Shown here piece after piece: positions 8,597 to 16,663 of a stretch of DNA of 64,000 bases. Under the pieces are notes generated by a model. It was not told the origin of the DNA and made no database searches. It worked only from the letters and a program-made list of their open reading frames with translations. The first letter of the stretch is position 1. Every line of letters begins with the position of its first letter. The stretch lies in NCBI GenBank assembly GCA_029203165.1, contig CP119308.1, positions 3,100,001-3,164,000 on the forward strand, written 5' to 3'. The position numbers were made by a program, and so were the translations under genes. The DNA comes from Candidatus Microbacterium colombiense (GTDB lineage Bacteria > Actinomycetota > Actinomycetes > Actinomycetales > Microbacteriaceae).

Positions 8597-9085
8597 TTAC
8601 GCGGCCTCTGCGGTCTCCAGCTTTTCGCGAAGCGCGTCGATGGTGGCCGCAGCCTTGCCCATCGTCGCCTTCATCATGCCCGCAGCCTTCGCCAGCAGAA
8701 CCTCACGGCTCTCGAGGGAGGCGTACTTGTTGACCTCGTCGGCAGAGAGGGCGTTGCCCTCGAAGATGCCGGCCTTGATCACGAGAAGCGGGTTGGCCTT
8801 GGCGAAGTCACGCAGAGCCTTGGCGGTGGCGACGAAGTCACCGTGCACGAAAGCGACAGCCGACGGACCCTTGAGGTCGTCGTCCAGCGCAGTGATCCCA
8901 GCCTTGTTGGCAGCGATCTTGGTCAGCGTGTTCTTCACCACGGCGTACTCAGCGTCCTGACGGATGCTGTTGCGCAGCTCCTTGAGCTGGGCAACCGTCA
9001 GACCGCGGTACTCGGTCAGCAGAACGGCGGACGAGTTCTCGAATGACTTCGTGAGCTCGGCAACCGATGCATCCTTCTGCGCCAT
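8597..9085 (-). CDS. rplJ: 50S ribosomal protein uL10
   Basis: A 162-residue stalk-base protein with the uL10 motifs [17 protein letters not shown] (residues about 21-37) and a C-terminal helix for bL12 dimers. The ATG at 9085 follows AAGGAG. The upstream extension in the same frame is Arg/Ser-rich shadow coding and is rejected. It anchors L7/L12 and binds 23S rRNA. The upstream leader can form an attenuator-like hairpin. Confidence 0.97.
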   Translation of the reverse strand: MAQKDASVAELTKSFENSSAVLLTEYRGLTVAQLKELRNSIRQDAEYAVVKNTLTKIAANKAGITALDDDLKGPSAVAFVHGDFVATAKALRDFAKANPLLVIKAGIFEGNALSADEVNKYASLESREVLLAKAAGMMKATMGKAAATIDALREKLETAEAA

Positions 9086-9155
9086 GGTCACTCCTTGGTG
9101 TGTACGAGGCGCCTCACGGTGGTGAGGCACCGACCTCGACCGCCTGCAAAAGAAA

Positions 9156-9182
9156 AAGCTCCGGCGCAAGCGCACGGAGCTT
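9156..9182 (-). promoter_or_regulatory. rplJ leader hairpin with T-tract (attenuator-like)
   Basis: On the minus strand an 8-bp stem (9156-9163 with 9175-9182), extended by inner GCGC pairs, is followed by a T-rich run (TTTTTCTTTT). This intrinsic-terminator-like structure sits about 70 nt upstream of the rplJ start codon. A TACAGT -10-like box lies further up at 9279-9284. It fits the L10-leader class of autoregulated leaders, but the L10-binding fold itself was not worked out. Confidence 0.55.
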
Positions 9183-9340
9183 CAAGAGTTCGTGTCCTGC
9201 GCGGGCCCCTGCGATGCAGAGCTTCGATCGCCTCGCGTTCTCACGCACGACGATGACCAGCGGTCTTCGGTTGAGACAACTGTACCCCACCGCTTCTCGT
9301 CCCCCAAATCCCCGCATCTCCGCCCCCTCCCACCCTCCGG

Positions 9341-9426
9341 GCGCCGAGTGCACGACTTGGTGTCGAGTGCATGACGTGCGGACGTCGATAGACCGTGCAC
9401 TCGGCGACAGAGCGTGCACTCGGCGC
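9341..9426. repeat. Four-arm intergenic repeat element, family I, copy 1
   Basis: Four copies of a CCGAGTGCACG-like unit: two direct (GTGCAC/T cores at 9348 and 9367) and two inverted (cores at 9395 and 9414). Core spacings are 19, 28 and 19 nt. The outer arms 9341-9354 and 9413-9426 are perfectly complementary over 14 bp. It lies between the rplJ promoter region and the 3' end of the next minus-strand gene. Copies with the same spacing lie at 10565 and 17143. Confidence 0.85.
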
Positions 9427-9443
9427 CGAGGCATCGCGCGGGA

Positions 9444-10421
9444 TCAGGGAGCGCGGATGCCGAAGGCGGCGAGGCGGGCAGCGAGGGCGGCTGACGTCAC
9501 GATGTGCGCGGAGCCCCAACGGGCGAATCGCCACTGCGTGCGGCCCCGGATCCAGTCCTCCCGCTGCTTCTCTTCGAGAAGCACCTGTTCGAGTGCCTTT
9601 CCCGCGCGCATCGCCTCATCGAGGTACTTGGTCTTGCCGTCGAACTCCCCGAAACTCCGGACTTCCGCGAGCCCGAAATCGACGAAGTAGTCCTGGCCAC
9701 GTGGGCCTTCGACCGGGACCTGCAGATCGGGGTCAGCGAAACCGAGTCTGCGCAACTGCACCCTGCTCACGCTTTCGCCCGGCAGCTGGGCGCGACCGTC
9801 CGCGAACTCGGCCACCCATCGCGCCTGGCGGATCCCCCTCGCGCCACCCGCCGCGGTCAATCGCTCCTCGAGTTGTCGACGCCAAGAGATCACCGCATCG
9901 AGATCCCATTCCCGCCCGCGACTCGCCATCTGCCGTTCGGCCGCATCGGCCACCGCCACAGCAGCCTCCAGCGGCCGAGTACGGATCAGGTCGAACACAG
10001 TGCGCGAGAGACTCGTGCATCGGATCCCGTCTCGCAGCGCCAGGTCGGAGTCGGGCAGTGGCGCGAGGTGCCGCATCACATCGGTCCCACTGGATATCCG
10101 CGACGGACCGGTGCAAGTGATGTGAACTCGGGTGCAGCGGATGCCGTAGAGCGGCAGACCCCACAGCACAGCGGCCGAACTGTGAGACATCACCGCCGGC
10201 GCACGCGCGTCTCGCGCGACAGCGAGCACATGCGCCTGATGACGCTGCTCGGGCCACAAGCTCGCGTGCTCTGGGGAATGCATGAACCACCCGCGACGGA
10301 TCGAGACGAGCTCGCCGCCGCGGGCCGCCGCTGCGATGGCTCGATCGGTCCAACCGTCGAGGACGAGAGCGGCGCGAGACCGCACGAGCTGTGAGATTAC
10401 GGGTGTGGGCGACGACGGCAT
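9444..10421 (-). CDS. AbiEi-like / DUF559-type nuclease-fold protein, function unknown
   Basis: A 325-residue protein of a type common in Microbacteriaceae. The N-terminal 60 or so residues resemble the winged-helix region of AbiEi-type antitoxins. The C-terminal third (about 235-310) has a PD-(D/E)XK-like layout: DYFVDFGL, then RSFGEFDGKTKYLD, then EEKQREDWIRGRTQWRFARW, as in Vsr/DUF559 nucleases. No toxin partner is adjacent. Catalytic activity is inferred from fold motifs only. It is flanked by four-arm repeat elements on both sides. Confidence 0.6.
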   Translation of the reverse strand: MPSSPTPVISQLVRSRAALVLDGWTDRAIAAAARGGELVSIRRGWFMHSPEHASLWPEQRHQAHVLAVARDARAPAVMSHSSAAVLWGLPLYGIRCTRVHITCTGPSRISSGTDVMRHLAPLPDSDLALRDGIRCTSLSRTVFDLIRTRPLEAAVAVADAAERQMASRGREWDLDAVISWRRQLEERLTAAGGARGIRQARWVAEFADGRAQLPGESVSRVQLRRLGFADPDLQVPVEGPRGQDYFVDFGLAEVRSFGEFDGKTKYLDEAMRAGKALEQVLLEEKQREDWIRGRTQWRFARWGSAHIVTSAALAARLAAFGIRAP

Positions 10422-10564
10422 CCCCCATCCTGCGTTCCCGGGTCACCTCCACGTCCCCGTGTTTACCCCCGCCGTGGATACTTCCCCACGTTTTCTCCGC
10501 GGTGCAGAGTCAGTCGCCGCCCCCTCTCCCCCTCTCCTCGTCGCTACTGCCGCCCTCTCTGCCC

Positions 10565-10650
10565 GCGCCGAGTGCACGAGTTCGTGCCGAGTGCACGGGG
10601 CGGCCTTGTCAACAGGTCGTACGTTCGACGCAAAGCCGTGCACTGGCGGC
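10565..10650. repeat. Four-arm intergenic repeat element, family I, copy 2 (one arm degenerate)
   Basis: Direct units have GTGCAC cores at 10572 and 10591 (19 nt apart). The outer inverted unit has its core at 10638, 47 nt after the second, which equals 28+19. The inner inverted unit is expected at 10619 and reads GTACGT, a decayed core. The geometry therefore matches copies 1 and 3. It lies in the divergent gap between the nuclease-like gene and the YqaJ-type gene; the rest of this 310-bp gap shows only a leaderless-type promoter box at 10720. Confidence 0.75.
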
Positions 10651-10731
10651 GGGGCGCGCGGACGGGACGGGGGATGCTGCGGCGCGGCGTGTGCGGGCGG
10701 GGAGGTCGGTGGGCGGGGTTAGGGTCGAGGA

Positions 10732-11427
10732 GTGAACCAGGAACTCGCCGACCGCATCGTCGCGGACTCGCGCGACCGCGTCGCCTGGTTACGCGCACGA
10801 TCCCGCGGCATCACCGCGACCGACGTCGCCGGGCTCACGAGCGAGAAGTCGATCGCCCGCGCCGCAGACGCCAAGCTCGGCGGCGGACCCCGCTTCGGCG
10901 GCAACGCGTACACCGATCACGGCCGACGCCGCGAGCCCGAGATCGCCGCCTGGGTCGCCGCGACCCACGGCATCCTCCCCTCGTCGGCACTGTTCCGGGC
11001 CGAGGTGGAGCACCGCCACCTCGCCACTCCCGATGGCATCGCCGTCGACAGCGACGGCCGGGTCAAGCTCGCCGAGATCAAGACGACGAACAAGCCGTTC
11101 CGCGGCATCCCCCGCACATACCTGCGTCAGATCTGGTGGCAACAGCACGTGCTGGGCGCCGAGCGCACCCTCTTCGTCTGGGAGGAGCACATCGACTTCG
11201 CCCCGATCCACGACGAACCTCGGTGCGTGTGGATCGACCGCGACGACCGCGAGATCGGCAAGCTGATCGGCCTCGCCACCGACCTGATCGACGAGCTCTA
11301 CCGCCGCACGACCGGACAGCAGCCGCCGTCTTCTCGCATCGCGGATGCCACGGCTGCCGCGGCCGCAAGTAGGCGCGAGCACCTGCGCGAGCGCGACGCG
11401 TTCCGCGCCCTGGCCCTCGCCGACTGA
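10732..11427 (+). CDS. YqaJ-type (lambda-exonuclease-fold) protein
   Basis: A 231-residue protein with the YqaJ viral-recombinase-domain layout: HGRRREPEIAAW (residues about 63-74), TPDGIAVDSDG with the acidic residue, LAEIKTTNK with the catalytic-type E-x-K, and YLRQIWWQQHVLGAERTLFV. This PD-(D/E)XK fold degrades or trims double-stranded DNA ends in phage relatives, but no phage genes are nearby and such lone copies are frequent in actinobacterial chromosomes. The start is GTG at 10732. TAGGGT at 10720-10725, six bases before, indicates a leaderless transcript. Confidence 0.8.
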   Translation: MNQELADRIVADSRDRVAWLRARSRGITATDVAGLTSEKSIARAADAKLGGGPRFGGNAYTDHGRRREPEIAAWVAATHGILPSSALFRAEVEHRHLATPDGIAVDSDGRVKLAEIKTTNKPFRGIPRTYLRQIWWQQHVLGAERTLFVWEEHIDFAPIHDEPRCVWIDRDDREIGKLIGLATDLIDELYRRTTGQQPPSSRIADATAAAAASRREHLRERDAFRALALAD

Positions 11428-11466
11428 CGAGCCCGCCGATCAACAGAGCCCAGCTCCCCGCACCCT

Positions 11467-12057
11467 CTAGACGGTCGTGAAGGTGCAGGTCGTCGCTCCG
11501 CCCGCGAGGAGCGCGGCGTAGGTGACGGTGATCTTGACCAGCTGCGGCGAGCGCCACGTCACACCTCCCGGGGTCACCCACGAGGTACCGAAGTAGACGA
11601 CGTATTGTCCGCCTCCGAGCAGGAACCCGAGCCCACCGAGCAGGCCGTCCAGCACACCCTTGCTCATCGTGGTCGTGTACACCCCGGCGGTCGGGGTGCC
11701 CGGCGCCACGATCGTGCCGCCTGTACCGTCCGCTGCTCCGGTGAGCAGCACGTTGAGCCCCGAGGTCGCCGGATAGCCGACCGGCGTCGTCGGCCAGCGC
11801 CACTTGATGGTCAGCGCGGTCCCACCGAGGATCGTGCTCAACGGGTTCGGGCAGGTCAAGCCACCCGGGAGCGGCTCGACCGCCGGGGGCTGCAGCTTCA
11901 GGGCGGTGATCGTCGCACCCGAATATGCCGAACTCGTGAACGATGCGTCGGTGCTCTGCACGGGTGGCACGAGTGCGAGTCCGAGCAGGAGCGCCAGGCC
12001 GGCCGCTCCGGCGAGCATGCGCTGCCTCGTCTGCCCCGTGATCGGACGCCCACTCAT
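11467..12057 (-). CDS. Exported protein of the SipW cluster, hypothetical
   Basis: A 196-residue protein with a basic start, a hydrophobic helix (residues about 15-31) and then STDASFTSSAYSGATITAL. That layout resembles the cleavage and early mature region of SipW-dependent proteins. The mature part is Gly/Thr-rich with two cysteines (about 69 and 191). The ATG at 12057 overlaps the stop of the upstream gene in an ATGA junction. It is the last gene of a five-gene minus-strand operon. No known enzymatic domain is recognised; a secreted structural or surface role is likely. Confidence 0.7.
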   Translation of the reverse strand: MSGRPITGQTRQRMLAGAAGLALLLGLALVPPVQSTDASFTSSAYSGATITALKLQPPAVEPLPGGLTCPNPLSTILGGTALTIKWRWPTTPVGYPATSGLNVLLTGAADGTGGTIVAPGTPTAGVYTTTMSKGVLDGLLGGLGFLLGGGQYVVYFGTSWVTPGGVTWRSPQLVKITVTYAALLAGGATTCTFTTV

Positions 12058-12707
12058 CGGACGCCCCCTCGGTCGCGAAGGGCCCGCCGCCGCCGATCCA
12101 GCACCAGGACGACCCCGGTCACCACGAGCAGGGCACCGACGCCCGCAGCGAGCGGCACGATCGGCGACAGGCCCGTCGTCGCGAGTCCGCCTCCTCCCGG
12201 CCCGACGACGGCCGATTCCCCGGCACCCTGGGCATGCACCCGGATGTCGGTGGTGCCGCCGTCGTCGTCCGGGTCGAGCGTGATGACGAGGCGCAGATGG
12301 GCGACTTCGGTGTCGGCGATCTCTGCGAGCGTGATCTCGCTGCCGTTGCGGGGGATGCTCCAGTCGGCGCGAAGATCGGTCTCCCGGCCGGGACACCCGG
12401 ATTGCTCCCACGCGCTCGTGCAGATCGATGCGTCGATCATCAGCGGGGCATCACCGGTCGCACTGACCGCGATGCGCACCGTCCCGGGGTCCGGCGCCTC
12501 CGCGCTGATCGCGACGTCCCAGCGCACGGGCTCCCCGGGCAACAGGCTGGACGCCGCATCCCAGTCGGCGACCGACACGAGACGGAGCACATCGCCCTGG
12601 ATCACCTGCGTCGTGGGCGCCGCCCACGCGGCGACAGGGAAGAGTGCTGCACTGCCGACGGCGAGTCCCGTGAGCACGATCATCGTGACGGTACGGCGGC
12701 CGGTCAT
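12054..12707 (-). CDS. Secreted protein with LAxTG sorting signal
   Basis: A 217-residue protein with a signal peptide (cleavage near AWA-AP, residue 29-30), a beta-rich domain with a Cys pair (96 and 105), a Gly-rich spacer and LATTG at 175-179, followed by a membrane helix (about 181-203) and a basic tail RRRRALRDRGG. LAxTG is the recognition motif of class E sortases, so it is probably linked to the cell wall. Both ends overlap neighbours by ATGA, showing tight coupling with sipW upstream. No class E sortase is visible in the window. Confidence 0.75.
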   Translation of the reverse strand: MTGRRTVTMIVLTGLAVGSAALFPVAAWAAPTTQVIQGDVLRLVSVADWDAASSLLPGEPVRWDVAISAEAPDPGTVRIAVSATGDAPLMIDASICTSAWEQSGCPGRETDLRADWSIPRNGSEITLAEIADTEVAHLRLVITLDPDDDGGTTDIRVHAQGAGESAVVGPGGGGLATTGLSPIVPLAAGVGALLVVTGVVLVLDRRRRALRDRGGVR

Positions 12708-13363
12708 GGTGCGCGCTCCTCCCGTGCGCGACGCACGCCCTTCTCCGCGCGAGGCCAGAACGCCCAGACGACCAGCGCCGACGCGGCGACCGTGAGCGCC
12801 CCGAGCACGTAGGGGTTACCCATCCCGACGATGACGGTCGCGATGCCGGGTACCGAGAACAGCACGATGCGCACCGAGGTCACCGTGTACGGGAACGGGT
12901 CTTCGTCGGCGTTGGCATCACCACGCATCGTGATCACCCTCTGGGCGTCATCGGCACCGGGTGCGATCGAGGTCACCCGGTGGGTGACGGGAAGCTCGTC
13001 CTCCCTGTCGACGGTCACCACATCGCCGACGCGGATGTCGCTCGCGGGTACACGCTGCACGACCGCCACGGATCCGGCGGGGATGGTCGGTGACATCGAT
13101 CCGGTGCGGAACATGATCAACGTGATCTGAGCGGTGACCGCGAGCACAACGAGCACGATGCACACCGCGCCACCCGCGGCCGCGATCCACAGCAGCACGT
13201 CGACGACGACGCGCCCCGGACCGCTCCGGGAACCGCGGCGTCCCGCCTGCTCGGCATCCACCCGCTCGGCATCCACCCGCTCGGCATCCGACGCCTCGAT
13301 CGTGGGCTCGCCGAGCGAGTCGGGCTGCTCCCGCAGGCTCCGTCTCGTCACCGGCGTGGTCAT
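12704..13363 (-). CDS. sipW: SipW-like signal peptidase I (ER/archaeal type)
   Basis: A 219-residue membrane peptidase. After a hydrophilic N-terminus with RVDAERVDAE repeats come a helix (about 53-82), the catalytic serine S89 in RTGSMSPTIPAG, and H128 in VTHRV in place of the bacterial lysine, then a C-terminal helix. The Ser-His arrangement marks the ER/SipW class, which processes TasA-like exported proteins. It lies in an operon with three candidate substrates. Confidence 0.88.
   Translation of the reverse strand: MTTPVTRRSLREQPDSLGEPTIEASDAERVDAERVDAEQAGRRGSRSGPGRVVVDVLLWIAAAGGAVCIVLVVLAVTAQITLIMFRTGSMSPTIPAGSVAVVQRVPASDIRVGDVVTVDREDELPVTHRVTSIAPGADDAQRVITMRGDANADEDPFPYTVTSVRIVLFSVPGIATVIVGMGNPYVLGALTVAASALVVWAFWPRAEKGVRRAREERAP
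13251..13289. repeat. 15-bp tandem repeat in sipW (2.6 copies)
   Basis: Unit TCGGCATCCACCCGC at 13251-13265 and 13266-13280, plus nine bases of a third copy. It encodes the repeated ERVDA segment in the non-conserved N-terminus, so copy number can vary without harming the catalytic domain. Confidence 0.8.
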
Positions 13364-13400
13364 CGCTGCGCTCTCTTCCTCTCGTCACGGGTGGATCGGT

Positions 13401-14024
13401 TCATGGCGTCGCCGAGGTTCCCAGCACCTGCCAGGTGAGGGTCGTGCTGGCGCCCTGCACCGTGTTGTCGGCTGCGGCCTGCAGCGTCACCGCGATGCAG
13501 TAGTTGATCGTGGACGCCCCGTTCGCCGACACCGCCTGCGTCGCCGTGCCGTTCGTGGCCAGCGCCGACGTGTCTGGCACCACCGACGTGCCGGCGGCAT
13601 ACGTGGTCTGGTTACACGTCGTGCCCGTGATCGCACGCACCCCGTAGCGCAGGAACACCGCGAGTCCGGTGGTGGCCGGCGTCACCGCGTTCCACTGCAG
13701 GTTCCCGGCGACCGACGGGTTCGCCGTCGTGACGCTGAAGAGCGCGTACGAGACCGCACCCGGTGACATCACGGCCGGGGTGGCCGAGAACGTCAACGCG
13801 GCGGCGGTCCCCGTCGTGGCGTGACTGGCGAAGGTCGTCCCGTCTGCGGCCCCGACGATGTCGAACCGACCGGCGGTGAACGTCGCCGAGCCGTACTCGG
13901 AGTCGTTCCACGCCGCGAGCGTCGCGCTCATGCCGATGCCGAGCACGAGCCCGCCCGCGAGCACAGCACGGATCCGGCGGGAGCGATTCCGCTTCGCCTC
14001 CCGCACGCTTCGGCGGGTGTCCAT
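13401..14024 (-). CDS. SipW-dependent-type exported protein (TasA-like signal region)
   Basis: A 207-residue protein. The N-terminus has a basic stretch and the helix AGGLVLGIGMSATLAAWNDSE, followed by FTAGRFDIVG, which is the hallmark of substrates cleaved by SipW. The mature part is beta-rich, Thr/Ala-rich and has a Cys pair. The ATG at 14024 begins 8 bases after the upstream stop. It is the paralogue of the next gene. A secreted fibre or surface-layer role is inferred from the family, not shown. Confidence 0.8.
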   Translation of the reverse strand: MDTRRSVREAKRNRSRRIRAVLAGGLVLGIGMSATLAAWNDSEYGSATFTAGRFDIVGAADGTTFASHATTGTAAALTFSATPAVMSPGAVSYALFSVTTANPSVAGNLQWNAVTPATTGLAVFLRYGVRAITGTTCNQTTYAAGTSVVPDTSALATNGTATQAVSANGASTINYCIAVTLQAAADNTVQGASTTLTWQVLGTSATP

Positions 14025-14031
14025 CAGCGGC

Positions 14032-14688
14032 TCAGTTCGTCGAGGTCGCCGTGAACTTCCAGGTCGCCGTCGCCGCGGTGCCCTGCTCGAGCGTCGCGTC
14101 CGCAGTGACCTTGAAGCACAGCTGGACTGCGGTACCCGCAACCGCAGCGGTCGCGCCCTTCGTCAGCGCGACCGTCGACGGCGTCGCCGCCTGCACATCG
14201 AGGGTGACGCCGGTCGCGATCGCCGTGCCGGTGGCGGATGCCGCGTTGCAGGTGGCGCCCGGCGCGAGCTGGTAGACCGCGTATCCGAGGTGGTCCGAGT
14301 TCGTGGTCGCCGCGGCGCTGGCCGTCGTGCCGTTCGCGACGAGATTCGCGCCGGTCGTCGTTCCCGGGGCGAGTCGCACCCAGAACCCGGCGTAGACCGA
14401 GTCGCCCGGAGACATGTTGCCCACGAGCCCGGTGGGCAACGTGAAGGCGAGCGTGGCGGCGGTTCCGCCGGTGTCGACGTTGTGGTCGCTGTAGTTGGCG
14501 TCGACGTCACCGGCGACGGAGCCCTGCAGGTTGAACGAGCCGGCGGTGAAGGTGCCGGTGGCGAACTCGGAGTCGTTCCAGGCCGCGAGAACCGCGGCGG
14601 CTCCGACGCCGAGGACGAGTCCCCCCGCGAGCACCGCGAGGACCTTGCGTCGATTGCCCCGGGTGCGCTGCGTGTCCGTGTTGACCAT
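14032..14688 (-). CDS. SipW-dependent-type exported protein, first gene of the operon
   Basis: A 218-residue protein with helix LAVLAGGLVLGVGAAAVLAAWNDSE followed by TGTFTAGSFNLQG, the same signal layout as its paralogue downstream. It has a Cys pair (ATCNAA and QLCFK). The ATG at 14688 follows GAGGGGGAACAG. It heads the operon, which continues with the second exported protein, sipW, the LAxTG protein and a third exported protein. The mature sequence is Thr/Ala-rich without a known enzyme domain. Confidence 0.8.
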   Translation of the reverse strand: MVNTDTQRTRGNRRKVLAVLAGGLVLGVGAAAVLAAWNDSEFATGTFTAGSFNLQGSVAGDVDANYSDHNVDTGGTAATLAFTLPTGLVGNMSPGDSVYAGFWVRLAPGTTTGANLVANGTTASAAATTNSDHLGYAVYQLAPGATCNAASATGTAIATGVTLDVQAATPSTVALTKGATAAVAGTAVQLCFKVTADATLEQGTAATATWKFTATSTN

Positions 14689-14864
14689 GATCTGTTCCCC
14701 CTCAGGAATTCGGTCGATCGTGCGAACGCCTGGGTACGGCCATCCCCTCAGAGGCCTGCGTTCACATCCATTTCCCATCCTCCTCAGGGAAATCCCAGAC
14801 GACAAGGTGAAAAAGCGCAGGAAGAGGACTCATAGCGCGCAAGCGACCACGACCTCATCACGGA

Positions 14865-14918
14865 GATAGTTGACCCAGATCAACGATCAGAGTATGGTTG
14901 ACGAAGTTCAACTATCTT
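14865..14918 (+). promoter_or_regulatory. Promoter and MarR-type operator of the MFS-marR operon
   Basis: TTGACC (14870-14875) and TATGGT (14893-14898) are separated by 17 bases and form a plausible sigma-70-type promoter. GATAGTTGA (14865-14873) is perfectly complementary to TCAACTATC (14908-14916), and a smaller GTTGA-CGAAG-TTCAAC palindrome lies inside. These overlapping palindromes fit binding by the MarR protein encoded in the operon. Confidence 0.6.
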
Positions 14919-14971
14919 GTGTGCGCCAGAGCAGTCGCAGCATCCACTCCTCCGACCGCGAAAGGTCCCGC

Positions 14972-16663
14972 ATGTCCACGGACTCCCCCGTCAAGATGAC
15001 GCATCGCCAGGTGCTCGAAGCCCTCACCGGGCTTCTGCTCGGCATGTTCGTCTCGATGATCGCCACCACGGTGGTCTCGACATCGATGCCCGTCATCGTC
15101 CACGACCTGGGCGGCGATCAGGCCGCCTACACCTGGGTCATCACGGCGACCCTCCTCACCACGGCGATCTCGACGCCGATCTGGGGCAAGCTCGCCGACC
15201 TCTTCAACCGCAAGCTGCTGATCCAGATCGCGATCGTGATCTTCGTCGGCGCCACGGCTGCGGCCGGCTTCGCGCAGGACACCAACACCCTGATCGCCTT
15301 CCGCGCGATCCAGGGCATCGGCGGCGGCGGACTCGCCGCACTGAGCCAGGTCATCATGGCCGACATCATCAGCCCGCGCGAGCGCGGCCGCTACATGGGC
15401 CTGTTCGGCGCCGTGATGGCCGTCGCGACCGTCGGAGGCCCGCTGCTCGGCGGCTGGATCACGGATGTCGCCAACTGGCGCTGGAACTTCTTCGTCGCAC
15501 TGCCGTTCGCCGTGGCCGCGCTGATCATCCTGCAGAAGACGCTGCACATCACCACCGAACGCACCCGCAAGGTGTCGATCGACTACGTCGGCATCGTGCT
15601 GCTCTCGGCCGCCGTCTCACTGATCCTCATCTGGATCACGAACGCCGGATCGACCTTCGACTGGTGGAGCACCGAGACCGTGCTGATGGTCGGCGGCGCA
15701 CTCGCCGCGGCGATCGCGTTCATCATCGTCGAGCTCAAGGTGCGCGAGCCGCTCATCCCGCTCACGCTCTTCCGTGGCCGCACCTTCACGCTGTCGGTGC
15801 TCGCATCGATCTCCATCGGCGTCGCGATGTTCGGCACCTCGGTCTACCTGGCCCAGTACATGCAGCTCTCGCGCGGCGCCACCCCGACCGAGGCCGGACT
15901 CATGACCCTGCCGATGATGGCGGGCCTGCTGATCTCCTCCATGGTGATCGGTCAGCTCGTCACGCGTTACGGCAAGTGGAAGGGCTACCTGATCCTCGGA
16001 TCCGTCCTCCTCATCGCCGGATCGGTCATGCTGTCGACGCTGCACTACGACACGAACTTCGTGCTCGTCTCGATCTACATGTTCGTGATGGGCGCCGGCG
16101 TCGGCATGACGATGCAGAACCTCGTGCTCATCGTGCAGAACGTCGCGAAGCCGACCGAGATGGGCGTCGCGAGTTCCGGCGTCACGTTCTTCCGCAGCCT
16201 CGGTGGCACGATCGGCGTGTCGGTCATGGGTGCCGTGCTGGCGAACTCTCTCACGACGCTCTTCACCGACGGCAAGGAGCGCATCGGCGCGGCCATCGCC
16301 GAACTGGGCGACAAGGGCGCCGAGGTCGCGGCGCAGCTCTCGAGCGGCACGATCCCCGAGGTGCGACTGCTGCCCGAGCCGGTGCGCTCGATCATCGAGG
16401 ACTTCTACGCCCAGGCGATCTCGCACGCGTTCCTCATCGGCATCCCGCTCGCGGTGATCAGCCTGATCGCGATCCTGTTCCTCCCGAACAAGCCACTCAC
16501 CACGATGACCACGAGCGAGCGCGCTCATGCGGATGCGGCCAAGGTCGCCGACGACGCGGCCGACATCGCCATCGCCGACGCGACGGCGCTCTCGGGCGCC
16601 ACGACCGGCACGATCAGCGTGGTGACGCGTACGGGCGACCGACCCGTCGATGGCCGTGGCTGA
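14972..16663 (+). CDS. MFS multidrug exporter, DHA2 (14-helix) family
   Basis: A 563-residue inner-membrane transporter. Motif A is GKLADLFNRK (residues about 70-79) and the family signature is GIGGGGLAALSQVIMADI, with GPLLGGWITD in helix 5. About 14 helices are followed by an Ala/Asp-rich cytoplasmic tail. The ATG at 14972 has AAAGG upstream; the frame is open 34 codons earlier but that part covers the promoter. Its 3' end overlaps the marR start by 14 bp. Drug or toxic-compound efflux by proton antiport is inferred. Confidence 0.9.
   Translation: MSTDSPVKMTHRQVLEALTGLLLGMFVSMIATTVVSTSMPVIVHDLGGDQAAYTWVITATLLTTAISTPIWGKLADLFNRKLLIQIAIVIFVGATAAAGFAQDTNTLIAFRAIQGIGGGGLAALSQVIMADIISPRERGRYMGLFGAVMAVATVGGPLLGGWITDVANWRWNFFVALPFAVAALIILQKTLHITTERTRKVSIDYVGIVLLSAAVSLILIWITNAGSTFDWWSTETVLMVGGALAAAIAFIIVELKVREPLIPLTLFRGRTFTLSVLASISIGVAMFGTSVYLAQYMQLSRGATPTEAGLMTLPMMAGLLISSMVIGQLVTRYGKWKGYLILGSVLLIAGSVMLSTLHYDTNFVLVSIYMFVMGAGVGMTMQNLVLIVQNVAKPTEMGVASSGVTFFRSLGGTIGVSVMGAVLANSLTTLFTDGKERIGAAIAELGDKGAEVAAQLSSGTIPEVRLLPEPVRSIIEDFYAQAISHAFLIGIPLAVISLIAILFLPNKPLTTMTTSERAHADAAKVADDAADIAIADATALSGATTGTISVVTRTGDRPVDGRG

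Noticed and set aside
9341..9426. Possible CRISPR-like array
   Set aside because: The repeated units are only about 12 bp, half are inverted, there are just four, and there are no cas genes.
10732..11427. Prophage remnant suggested by the YqaJ-type gene
   Set aside because: No integrase, portal, terminase or attachment site nearby; lone YqaJ-type genes are common in actinobacteria.
11467..12411. Longer start for the third exported protein
   Set aside because: The upstream part is in the wrong frame relative to the LAxTG gene and lacks a signal peptide; the ATG at 12057 gives a proper signal helix and an ATGA junction.
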